Positions 1 through 5,973 of a DNA stretch of 6,103 nucleotides are shown piece after piece; within the stretch, counting starts at the first letter, position 1; each line of letters opens with the position of its first letter. This stretch comes from Rhodospirillaceae bacterium UBA6608 (GTDB taxonomy: Bacteria; Pseudomonadota; Alphaproteobacteria; Rhodospirillales_A; Casp-alpha2). The DNA is taken from assembly GCA_002433335.1 (NCBI GenBank), contig DJHY01000324.1, forward strand, positions 1 through 6,103. The letters are read 5' to 3'. The position numbers and the translations under genes were made by a program. The notes beneath the pieces were generated by a model. The model searched no databases, was not told where the DNA came from, and was given only the letters and a program-made list of their open reading frames with translations.

Positions 1-434
1 TGATCGTCGTCCTGGGTTGGGTCGCTTGGTGGGCGCTGCCGTCCGGCAGCGCCGGGGCCTCGGTCCGCCTGCACCCCGACGATCCCGCCGTCGTCACACA
101 AGGCAAGGCGATCTACATGGCGCAATGCGCCAGCTGCCATGGCGAACAGTTGCAGGGCCAGCCCGATTGGCGGCAACGCCATCCGTCCGGGCGCTTGCCC
201 GCGCCGCCGCACGATGCCTCGGGCCACACCTGGCATCATACGGACGCACAGTTATTCGACGTGACCAAGCGCGGCCCCGAGGCGGTGATCGGCGGCAATT
301 ATAAAAGCGACATGCAGGGATACGGCGGCGTGCTCACCGACGACGAGATCATCGCCGTCCTGTCGTTCATCAAAAGCACCTGGCCCGCCGATATCCGACG
401 CAACCACGACCTGATCAACGGGCCGCGATCGTAA
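1..434 (+). CDS. c-type cytochrome, 5'-truncated by the window edge
   Basis: This is the C-terminal 143 residues of a monohaem class I-type cytochrome c; the first codon in frame begins at base 3 and the true start lies off the left edge. The visible N-terminus is a hydrophobic stretch (IVVLGWVAWWALP), probably the end of a membrane anchor or signal peptide, so the haem domain should face the periplasm. The haem-binding motif CASCH is encoded at 126-140. The likely axial methionine is the M of SDMQGYGG (codon at 312), followed by LTDDEIIAVLSFIKSTWP, which resembles the usual C-terminal helix of class I cytochromes c. Between them lies a histidine-rich segment, PPHDASGHTWHH, that I associate with a recurring family of small proteobacterial cytochromes. 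The role is electron transfer; the partner cannot be told from here. The stop codon TAA is at 432-434, and the gene converges on the HNH gene with 22 bp between them. Confidence 0.88.
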   Translation, partial: IVVLGWVAWWALPSGSAGASVRLHPDDPAVVTQGKAIYMAQCASCHGEQLQGQPDWRQRHPSGRLPAPPHDASGHTWHHTDAQLFDVTKRGPEAVIGGNYKSDMQGYGGVLTDDEIIAVLSFIKSTWPADIRRNHDLINGPRS

Positions 435-456
435 CGCCGACGATGGCCGGTGGGCC

Positions 457-1017
457 TTAGGGCTCCAGCTCGGTATCCCAGTACAAGAAGTCGCGCCAGC
501 TTTCGTGCAGATAATTGGGCGGAAAAGCCCGACCATTTTCCTGCAAAAGAAAGTTGGTCGGTTGTTCCGGCTCGCGCAGCGGAACCATGCCGCAAACATG
601 CGGCAAGCGATGCCCCTTCTGCAAATTGCAGGGCGAACAGGCCGTCACCACGTTGGTCCAGGACGTGCGCCCGCCCCGCGCGCGGGGAATGACGTGATCG
701 AAGGTCAGCAGGTCCGCCGGGAAATGTTCGCCGCAATATTGGCAATGAAAGGCGTCGCGCAGGAACACGTTGAACCGGGTAAAAGCCGGGCGCCGCCCCA
801 TCGAGACATATTCCTTCAGCGCGATGACGCTGGGCAGGCGGAATTCCCAATTGGGGGAATGCACGACCTTGTCGTATTCCGAGATCACATTGACCCGGTC
901 CAGAAACACGGCTTTCAGAGAGTCTTGCCAAGACCATAGGGAAAGGGGGAAGTAGCTCAACGGCCGGAAGTCGGCGTTGAGAACAAGCGCGGGACAGCTT
1001 TCGGCGGAAGCGCTCAC
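457..1017 (-). CDS. HNH endonuclease
   Basis: A 186-residue HNH-family nuclease. The zinc-finger-embedded HNH core covers about residues 90-136: C92xxC95 (CQYC), then FDHVIPRARGG with the catalytic-type D107-H108, N122 of TNVV, the second pair C127xxC130 (CSPC), and N131 and K134 of NLQKG. The order CxxC-DH-N-CxxC-N is the standard treble-clef HNH layout, so the metal site and active site look intact. The N-terminal ~80 residues (PALVLNADFRPLSYFPLSLWSWQDSLKAVFLDRV) are typical of a solitary cytoplasmic HNH family common in alphaproteobacteria. Its DNA substrate and cellular role are not known to me. The start codon is GTG (1017-1015), with GAGGG 10 nt upstream as a plausible ribosome site. 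A weak promoter may lie upstream (TAGTAT near 1064-1059). The esterase gene lies 154 bp upstream on the same strand, so co-transcription is possible but unproven. No methylase or restriction partner is visible. Confidence 0.93.
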   Translation of the reverse strand: MSASAESCPALVLNADFRPLSYFPLSLWSWQDSLKAVFLDRVNVISEYDKVVHSPNWEFRLPSVIALKEYVSMGRRPAFTRFNVFLRDAFHCQYCGEHFPADLLTFDHVIPRARGGRTSWTNVVTACSPCNLQKGHRLPHVCGMVPLREPEQPTNFLLQENGRAFPPNYLHESWRDFLYWDTELEP

Positions 1018-1137
1018 GGGCGGCGTACCCTCATATCTCCTACCTGCTGGCGGGGAGGATACTACATCTTGCGATTCAGCGCCAAATGTTCCGGCGATGA
1101 AGTTTTCTTTACAGGAACCCGGACGGCCCGGTTACGG

Positions 1138-1153
1138 TTTTGCGGCGGCAAAA
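1138..1153 (-). other. hairpin in the esterase 3' flank, terminator doubtful
   Basis: A short inverted repeat, TTTTGC-GGCG-GCAAAA (6-bp stem, 4-nt loop), lies about 20 nt beyond the esterase stop codon. A second imperfect stem follows at about 1113-1134 (AACCGGG.../...CCGGGTT read on the minus strand). Neither is followed by a clear run of T on the minus strand, so intrinsic termination between the esterase and HNH genes is not established. Confidence 0.25.
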
Positions 1154-1171
1154 TCCGGCGGAGCGCTGTGT

Positions 1172-1912
1172 TCAGGGTTTGAGCCCGGCCACGCTCAGCA
1201 CGTCGACGCCGAACATTTCCGCCAGGAACTCCATGCCCAATTGAATGCACATGTCGTCCAGGCCATGGGCCAGACCGGGGCATAGATAGGCCGCGACCGG
1301 CACCCCCGCCGCCTTCATCGTGTCTTCGGCATGATGCATCATGTCGGGCGGCACGACCGGATCGGCATCGCCATGCATCAACAGAACCGGCGGTTTGGAT
1401 TTGATTTCGTCGGCCAGTTTCTCGCCCCCAACCAGCGCGCCGGAATAACCGATGATCCCGGCCAGCGGCTTAACCCGGCGCAGGCCGACATGCAGGGCCA
1501 TCATCGCCCCCTGGGAAAATCCGACCAGGGCCATCTTGCTTTCGTCCAGGCCCAGTTCGGCCAGCAAGTGATTGATCAGCGCGTTCAGGATCGGCGCGGA
1601 CATTTGCACGCCTTCCAGCTTTTTCTCGTTCGACGGATCGGCCAGGGAAAACCACTGATGGCCCATCGGCCCACCGTCGAACCGGAACGGCGCGTTGGGG
1701 GCGATGAAGATCGCCTTGGGCAGGACCTTGCCGAAATAGGTCGCGAGGTTGATCAGGTCGTCCCCGTCGGAGCCGACACCGTGCAGCAGCAACACCACCT
1801 GTTCCGGCTTGGAGCCGTCGGCGGGAATGACCATCGGCCCGGTCAGATGCGGGATTTCCGCTTCGTTGGGCAGGTCGGGTCCGAAAAGATCGGGCTTCTT
1901 GGCTTTGCTCAT
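1172..1912 (-). CDS. alpha/beta-hydrolase, phospholipase/carboxylesterase family
   Basis: A 246-residue serine hydrolase of the Abhydrolase_2 (phospholipase/carboxylesterase) type. Visible elements in order are the oxyanion-loop segment LLLHGVGSDGDD (about residues 41-52), the nucleophile elbow GFSQG with S133, the acid in HGDADPVVP (D184 by analogy with acyl-protein thioesterases), and the catalytic histidine in GLAHG (H216). All three triad residues are present and the length fits the family. No signal peptide is visible: the N-terminus is MSKAKKPDLFGPDLP, so it should be a cytoplasmic esterase of short-chain or lysophospholipid-like esters; the real substrate cannot be read from sequence. 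The ATG start (1912-1910) has no strong Shine-Dalgarno sequence. The gene diverges from gluQ across about 80 bp. Dienelactone-hydrolase-like annotation is possible, but the GFSQG/HGDxDPVVP signature favours the carboxylesterase group. Confidence 0.92.
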   Translation of the reverse strand: MSKAKKPDLFGPDLPNEAEIPHLTGPMVIPADGSKPEQVVLLLHGVGSDGDDLINLATYFGKVLPKAIFIAPNAPFRFDGGPMGHQWFSLADPSNEKKLEGVQMSAPILNALINHLLAELGLDESKMALVGFSQGAMMALHVGLRRVKPLAGIIGYSGALVGGEKLADEIKSKPPVLLMHGDADPVVPPDMMHHAEDTMKAAGVPVAAYLCPGLAHGLDDMCIQLGMEFLAEMFGVDVLSVAGLKP

Positions 1913-1942
1913 GGCTGCTGCTCGTCTATTGAAATGAGGGCC

Positions 1943-1961
1943 GCGATATCGCTGGCGCCAG
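1943..1961. repeat. two abutting perfect 10-bp palindromes in the divergent promoter region
   Basis: GCGATATCGC (1943-1952) and CTGGCGCCAG (1952-1961) are each perfect palindromes and share the base at 1952. They sit between the divergent starts of the esterase gene and gluQ, where promoters for both must lie unless they are read from farther away. They could be operator sites, but no convincing -35/-10 pair was found around them, and short GC-rich palindromes do arise by chance. Confidence 0.35.
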
Positions 1962-1991
1962 TCATCTTCATTATCCCAGAATGGTTAACGA

Positions 1992-2918
1992 ATGGCTGAA
2001 ACCGCACGACAGGAATTCAAAGACCGCATGGCCGACGCCACCCCCGCCCCGATCGTGACCCGCTTTGCACCCAGCCCCACGGGCCGATTGCACCTGGGCC
2101 ATGCCTATTCGGCCTGGTTCGCCTGGCGGCAGGTACAGGCGGCGGGACCGGGCGGCCGGTTCCTGTTGCGGATCGAAGACATCGACCGGGGCCGCTGCCG
2201 CCCGGAATTCGAGGACGGCATCCTGGAAGACCTCGCCTGGCTGGGCCTGACCTGGGAAACGCCGGTGCGCCGCCAGTCGGATCACATGGCCGATTACGCC
2301 CAGGCGCTGGACGTGCTGACCGGGCGCGGCCTGATCTACCCCTGTTTCTGCACCCGTGCCGAGATCGCCCGCGAGATCGAGGACGCCGGCCATGCGCCGC
2401 ATAACATCGCCATGGGTCCGGACGGCCCGCCTTACCCCGGCACCTGCCGCCATCTGGACGGCGCGGAAGCGCAGGCCCGCATCGACGCCGGCGAGGCCCA
2501 TGCCCTGCGCCTTAAGACCGACCTTGCCATGGCGCAAACGGGGCCGCTCGCCTGGACCGACCTGGACCGGGGCGAGCAGATCGCGACCCCGGAGATTTTC
2601 GGCGATGTCGTCCTGGCGCGGAAGGATACGCCCACCAGCTATCACCTGTCGGTCACGGTCGACGACGACCTACAGGGCGTGACCTGCGTGACCCGGGGAC
2701 AGGACCTGTTCGAAGCCACGCATCTGCATCGGCTGTTACAGGCCCTATTGAACCTGGACATCCCGGTGTATCGCCACCACGGCCTGTTGACCGGCCCGGA
2801 CGGCAAGCGCTTGGCCAAGCGGGACAAGGCCGAAACCATCGCCAGCCTGCGCGACCGGGGGGTATCACCAAACGAAGCCTGGGCCCTGGCGGGTGTCCCG
2901 GCGGAGGAACGGCCATGA
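1992..2918 (+). CDS. gluQ: glutamyl-Q tRNA(Asp) synthetase
   Basis: GluQRS is a truncated paralogue of glutamyl-tRNA synthetase that activates glutamate without tRNA and attaches it to queuosine at position 34 of tRNA(Asp). The 308-residue product has the class I core: RFAPSPTGRLHLGH with the HIGH-type motif HLGH at 34-37, LLRIEDIDRGR at 58-68, the zinc site C118xC120...Y148xxxC152 that is typical of this subfamily, and the KMSKS-type motif KRLAKRD at 272-278. It stops soon after the catalytic domain, so the anticodon-binding domain of true GluRS is absent, which separates it from GltX. The start is uncertain. ATG 1992 has no visible ribosome site. ATG 2028 (residue 13) is preceded by AGGA at 2011-2014, 13 nt away, and would still leave the conserved domain whole. 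The stop overlaps the next gene as ATGA. Confidence 0.95.
   Translation: MAETARQEFKDRMADATPAPIVTRFAPSPTGRLHLGHAYSAWFAWRQVQAAGPGGRFLLRIEDIDRGRCRPEFEDGILEDLAWLGLTWETPVRRQSDHMADYAQALDVLTGRGLIYPCFCTRAEIAREIEDAGHAPHNIAMGPDGPPYPGTCRHLDGAEAQARIDAGEAHALRLKTDLAMAQTGPLAWTDLDRGEQIATPEIFGDVVLARKDTPTSYHLSVTVDDDLQGVTCVTRGQDLFEATHLHRLLQALLNLDIPVYRHHGLLTGPDGKRLAKRDKAETIASLRDRGVSPNEAWALAGVPAEERP
2903..2907 (+). promoter_or_regulatory. ribosome binding site fixing the start of the SNase-like gene
   Basis: GGAGG lies 7 nt before ATG 2915 and inside the gluQ coding end. A second in-frame ATG at 2921 is 13 nt away, so 2915 is the better start. The arrangement favours translational coupling with gluQ. Confidence 0.7.
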
Positions 2919-3718
2919 TTATGACAGTCCGCACGATCGCCATCCTGATCCTGGCGTTTGCCTTCGCCCGGCCCGCCGCCGCGTTGGAAGGCCTGATCCT
3001 TGGTGAAGACGCCGTCGTCGCCTCGGTCGTCGATGGCGATACGGTGGTTCTGGACCGAACCATCGCCGGGGCGACGCAGGTTCGCTTGACCGGCCTGCAA
3101 GCACCGAAGCTGCCGCTGGGCCGCGCCGGATTCAGGGAATGGCCATTGGCCAAGGAATCCAAAGCTGCCCTGGAAAAAATGATCCTGGGCAAGCCGGTTC
3201 GATTGTTTTACGGCGGCGCGCGCATGGATCGGCATGGCCGCCTGCTCGCCCATCTGGAAGGTCCGGACGGCCTGTGGGTTCAGGGGGAGATGCTGTCGCT
3301 GGGCATGGCCCGTGTCTATACCTTCGCCGACAACCGCGCCCGCGCCGACGACATGTTCGCCCGCGAAACCGCCGCCCGCGATGCCCGCCGGGGCATCTGG
3401 GCCCATCCGTTCTATGCCATCCGCCCGCCTGACCCGGGCGTGCTGGCCGCGGACATTGATACCTTTCAGGTGATCGAGGGCCGCGTTACCAGCGCTGCCG
3501 AGGTCAAGGGTGTGGTGTTCCTGAACTTCGGCGACAACTGGCGAACCGATTTCACCATCCGCCTGGACCGCAGGATCGCTCGCCAATTCCGCCGCGCCGG
3601 TCTGACGGCGGACAGCTACGACGGACGACAGGTGCGTGTCCGCGGTTGGCTGAAGAACTGGAACGGTCCGACGATCGAAGCCAACCACCCCGAACAAATC
3701 GAGGTTCTGGAAAAGTAG
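2915..3718 (+). CDS. exported thermonuclease (SNase)-like protein with a C-terminal domain
   Basis: A 267-residue protein with a signal peptide (about residues 1-24, hydrophobic ILILAFAFA then RPAAA), so it is exported. Residues ~33-166 align with the staphylococcal nuclease OB fold: VVDGDTV (D40, D42), R57 of VRLTG, and DRHGR with R109, equivalent to nuclease D19, D21, R35 and R87. The canonical DTPE/DAPE motif (D40 and E43 of the enzyme), however, is LQAPK here: Q62 replaces the calcium-binding aspartate and K65 the catalytic glutamate. Similar QAPKLPLG-type sequences occur, as I recall, in other alphaproteobacterial homologues, so this is probably a subfamily trait. Nuclease activity is therefore doubtful. 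Residues ~184-267 (VIEGRVTSA... VVFLNFGDNWRTDFTIRL... VRVRGWLKNWNGPTIEANHPEQIEVLE) look like a second small beta-rich, OB-like domain. The gene overlaps gluQ by 4 bp and is followed after 25 bp by the M48 protease gene. Confidence 0.88.
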   Translation: MIMTVRTIAILILAFAFARPAAALEGLILGEDAVVASVVDGDTVVLDRTIAGATQVRLTGLQAPKLPLGRAGFREWPLAKESKAALEKMILGKPVRLFYGGARMDRHGRLLAHLEGPDGLWVQGEMLSLGMARVYTFADNRARADDMFARETAARDARRGIWAHPFYAIRPPDPGVLAADIDTFQVIEGRVTSAAEVKGVVFLNFGDNWRTDFTIRLDRRIARQFRRAGLTADSYDGRQVRVRGWLKNWNGPTIEANHPEQIEVLEK

Positions 3719-3743
3719 GGCCGTTCGTCCCTATATTGCGGTC

Positions 3744-5216
3744 ATGCGCCGTATTATTTCCCTGCTGGTTCTGTTGACGCCCCTGCTGTTCGCGGCGGCC
3801 TGTTCGACCAATCCGGCGACGGGGGAACAAAGCTTCACCGCATTCATGTCCGAACAGGACGAACTGCGGGTCGGGGCCGAGGAGCACCCCAAAATCCTTA
3901 AGGAAATGGGCGGGACCTATCAGTACCCGACCATTCAAACCTACGTCGATTGGGTCGGCGAGAAACTGGCCAAGGTATCGGACCTGCCGGACCTGAAGTT
4001 TCATTTCACGGTGCTGAACGATTCCAACATCAACGCCTTCGCCCTGCCGGGCGGATATGTCTACATCACGCGGGGGCTGATCGCCCTGGCCGATAACGAG
4101 GCCGAGATGGCGGGCGTCCTGGCCCACGAAATCGGCCACGTCACCGCGCGCCATACGGCGCAGCGCTATTCGACCGCTATGGCGACCAACATCGGCCTGA
4201 TCGGGGCCAGCATTCTGGGTTCGGTGTTCGGATTGCCGAGCGACCTTAATCGCGTCGCCGGACAGGTCGGGCAATTGTACCTGCAGTCCTATTCGCGCGA
4301 GCAGGAATTGGAAGCCGACATGCTGGCCGTGCGCTACATGACCCGCGCCGGCTACGATCCGCGCACGCTGGAAAGCTTCTTCCGGAAGATGCGCCAGCAT
4401 ACCTCGATCACCCAGCGGGTCCGCGGCAACGCCGACAAGGACCCGGCCGACAATATCATGTCGACCCACCCCCGCACCGCCGACCGCATCGCCCAGGCGA
4501 TCCGTCTGGCCCGCGTGGCGCCGAACGCCAACCCTCGGATCGGTCGGGACGACTATCTGACGCGGATCGACGGCATGCTATGGGGCGATTCCGCCGATCA
4601 GGGAATTATTCATGGCCGGGTGTTCGAGCACCCCGACCTGCGCTTTCGTTTCGAGGTACCGCCTGGTTTCTACCTGACCAATTCACCCACGCAGGTCACG
4701 GCCCACGGTCCGGACAAGACCATCATCCTGTTCAACCAACTCGCCAAGAAAGAAACCCAAAACGTCCGGGATATGCGCTCTTACGTCGCGTCCTGGGGCG
4801 GCGGACGACTGAAGCAGGTTGAACGGATTACCATCAACGGGCTGGAAGCCGCCACAGGCGGTGCGCGCATCAATACATCCGAAGGCACGCGGGATGTGCG
4901 CCTGATCGCGATCCGCTTCGCGCCCGACCGTGTCTATCGCTTCCTGTTCCTGACCCCGCCCGAGGCAACGTCGCGCCGTAACGAAGACTTGCGCCGCGTG
5001 ACCTACAGCTTCCGCGCGCTCAGTGACGCCGAAGCAAATGCCGTCAAGGCACTTAAGTTGCGTGTATTGACTGTCAATCCGGGCGACACGCCGGAAAAAC
5101 TCGCCAATATGATGCCGCTGGAATCTTTCAAGCTCGATTGGTTCATGGCGCTGAACGGCCTGAACGAAGGCGAGAAGCTGACGCCCGGGCAAAAGGTCAA
5201 GGTCGTCACCCCCTGA
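3744..5216 (+). CDS. M48-family zinc metalloprotease, probable lipoprotein, with a LysM-like C-terminus
   Basis: A 490-residue envelope protease related to BepA/YfgC and other M48 peptidases. The N-terminus is a signal sequence ending FAAAC, a lipobox-like site with C20 as the probable lipidated residue followed by S21. The -3 position is Ala rather than the usual Leu, so lipidation is likely but not certain. The catalytic motif HEIGH is H128-E129-H132. The third zinc ligand should be E188 of EQELEAD, with D192 four residues on. STHPRTADRI supplies H242, matching the BepA histidine that can cap the zinc. A GYVYITRGL strand and a Gly/Ala-rich helix (about 146-163) fit the family. Residues ~290-430 form a second region of unknown function. 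Residues ~439-490 (LTVNPGDTPEKLA...ALNGLNEGEKLTPGQKVKVV) resemble one LysM motif, suggesting peptidoglycan contact. The likely role is envelope protein quality control. No strong ribosome site precedes the ATG. Confidence 0.93.
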   Translation: MRRIISLLVLLTPLLFAAACSTNPATGEQSFTAFMSEQDELRVGAEEHPKILKEMGGTYQYPTIQTYVDWVGEKLAKVSDLPDLKFHFTVLNDSNINAFALPGGYVYITRGLIALADNEAEMAGVLAHEIGHVTARHTAQRYSTAMATNIGLIGASILGSVFGLPSDLNRVAGQVGQLYLQSYSREQELEADMLAVRYMTRAGYDPRTLESFFRKMRQHTSITQRVRGNADKDPADNIMSTHPRTADRIAQAIRLARVAPNANPRIGRDDYLTRIDGMLWGDSADQGIIHGRVFEHPDLRFRFEVPPGFYLTNSPTQVTAHGPDKTIILFNQLAKKETQNVRDMRSYVASWGGGRLKQVERITINGLEAATGGARINTSEGTRDVRLIAIRFAPDRVYRFLFLTPPEATSRRNEDLRRVTYSFRALSDAEANAVKALKLRVLTVNPGDTPEKLANMMPLESFKLDWFMALNGLNEGEKLTPGQKVKVVTP

Positions 5217-5231
5217 CGGCCCGCCCGCCGC

Positions 5232-5774
5232 TCACAACAGCTTGTAAATCGGCTCTTCGTCTTCTTGCGCGCTGTCGTAGACCGTCGCCCCGATGCCGAA
5301 ATCGATCGTATCCCCCCCGTCCGACGAGCAGGGAAAGAACAGCGTTGTCGACTGCTTGAAACGTTCGGCCGGTCCCCCGGCATCGAACAGGATCGATCGT
5401 TTGGCCAGAAACGGACGCCGCGCCTTCAGTGCCGAATAGTGCAGGGGGAACAGCCGGTCCGCATCATCGCCGCCATAATAGTCCTCGACCACATGACCCT
5501 GCAGGACCTTGCCGTAATGTTCATCCAGAACGGTGCCGGAAAACTTGACCAGCATGCCCCGGTCCCAACCGGCCCGATAATCGTGCACGAACACGTGCGG
5601 CGTCAGGCGCGGGACGCGCATCAGATCAATGGCGGCGTAGTCGGGCAGCGGAAGGTCCCCGAGCCCATCCAAGATGAAATCGCAGAAGCCGAGGATGACC
5701 GGCGCGTCCGTTGCTTCGGCAACTTGTTCGCGAACGCCGGAAAGTCCACAGCTGTCCCGTGGTAGTTCCCTCAT
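5232..5774 (-). CDS. PAS_5-type domain protein
   Basis: A 180-residue protein resembling the PAS_5 family of small alphaproteobacterial PAS-fold proteins. The signature runs LPLPDYAAIDLMRVPRLTPHVFVHDY (about residues 41-66), then MLVKFSGTVLDEHYGKVLQGHVVEDYY (about 74-100), the recurring pattern of strand, GTxLxEHYGxxLxG and an acidic stretch. No histidine kinase, GGDEF or DNA-binding part follows, and no signal peptide or membrane segment is seen, so it is a free cytoplasmic PAS module; its ligand and partner are unknown. The reading frame stays open to a TTG at 5858, but I chose ATG 5774 because GGGAGGG lies 7 nt upstream, and because the TTG falls inside an operator-like inverted repeat. 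It converges on the M48 gene with 15 bp between the stops and no visible hairpin. Confidence 0.83.
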   Translation of the reverse strand: MRELPRDSCGLSGVREQVAEATDAPVILGFCDFILDGLGDLPLPDYAAIDLMRVPRLTPHVFVHDYRAGWDRGMLVKFSGTVLDEHYGKVLQGHVVEDYYGGDDADRLFPLHYSALKARRPFLAKRSILFDAGGPAERFKQSTTLFFPCSSDGGDTIDFGIGATVYDSAQEDEEPIYKLL

Positions 5775-5780
5775 CGTCTT

Positions 5781-5789
5781 GCCCTCCCC
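5781..5789 (-). promoter_or_regulatory. ribosome binding site deciding the PAS gene start
   Basis: Read on the minus strand, a purine run GGGGAGGG sits about 7 nt before ATG 5774. It is the strongest Shine-Dalgarno sequence in this part of the window and supports the 180-residue form over a longer 208-residue form. Confidence 0.7.
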
Positions 5790-5836
5790 AAGGCAGCGAA
5801 GAGCATACCCGGGAATGTGGCCAAGGACAGACTCTA

Positions 5837-5859
5837 ATTGGTCGCAACATTCGACCAAT
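5837..5859. promoter_or_regulatory. perfect 8-bp inverted repeat, candidate operator of the PAS gene
   Basis: ATTGGTCG (5837-5844) and CGACCAAT (5852-5859) are exact reverse complements separated by 7 nt, giving a 23-bp dyad typical in size of a dimeric regulator site. It lies 63-85 nt upstream of the chosen PAS start. A weak promoter could lie just downstream on the minus strand (TATGCT at 5807-5802 with a poor -35 near 5830-5825), which would place the dyad near -50. A smaller dyad, CTGA-AATA-TCAG, follows at 5863-5874. The binding protein is unknown. Confidence 0.5.
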
Positions 5860-5894
5860 ACACTGAAATATCAGAGAAATACCGAAACGGAGAA

Positions 5895-5925
5895 CGGCCG
5901 GCCTTCCATTTGGAAGGACCGGCCG
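5895..5925 (-). terminator. intrinsic terminator after the right-edge gene
   Basis: A strong stem of 13 base pairs with a single bulged A (5918) and an ATTT loop (5908-5911): CGGCCGG pairs with CCGGCCG and CCTTCC with GGAAGG. On the minus strand it is followed by TTCTCCGTTT, a moderately T-rich tail, and it starts about 49 nt after the stop codon at 5974. It should end transcription of the right-edge gene and insulate the PAS gene. The plus-strand side is followed by ATCACAAAAAG, which has no T run. Confidence 0.72.
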
Positions 5926-5973
5926 ATCACAAAAAGGTCACACCGGACGATATGCCCGGGGGGAGCACGTCGA

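Noticed and set aside
1014..1034. Six-codon mini-frame (MRVRRP) ending in TGA that overlaps the GTG start of the HNH gene, a possible coupling leader.
   Set aside because: The only Shine-Dalgarno-like sequence (AGGAG at 1041-1037) is just 2 nt from its ATG, too close for good initiation; GAGGG 10 nt before the GTG explains initiation without a leader.
1113..1134. Imperfect GC-rich dyad between the esterase and HNH genes, considered as a terminator.
   Set aside because: The stem is short and mismatched and no T run follows on the minus strand.
1331..1999. Plus-strand open frame (222 codons) opposite the esterase.
   Set aside because: It is antisense to a gene with an intact catalytic triad and has a His/Gln-rich composition typical of shadow translation.
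2642..3697. Long minus-strand open frame (351 codons) opposite the gluQ end and the SNase-like gene.
   Set aside because: It is an antisense shadow of two well-supported genes in high-GC DNA; its translation shows no recognisable domain and low-complexity Arg/Gly/Gln composition.
3552..4469. Minus-strand open frame (305 codons) opposite the M48 gene start.
   Set aside because: It spans a real gene boundary on the opposite strand, has no known motif, and is explained by codon bias of the plus-strand genes.
5217..5231. Gap between convergent M48 and PAS genes, checked for a shared bidirectional terminator.
   Set aside because: Only 15 bp long, with no stem or T run visible there or in the flanking gene ends.
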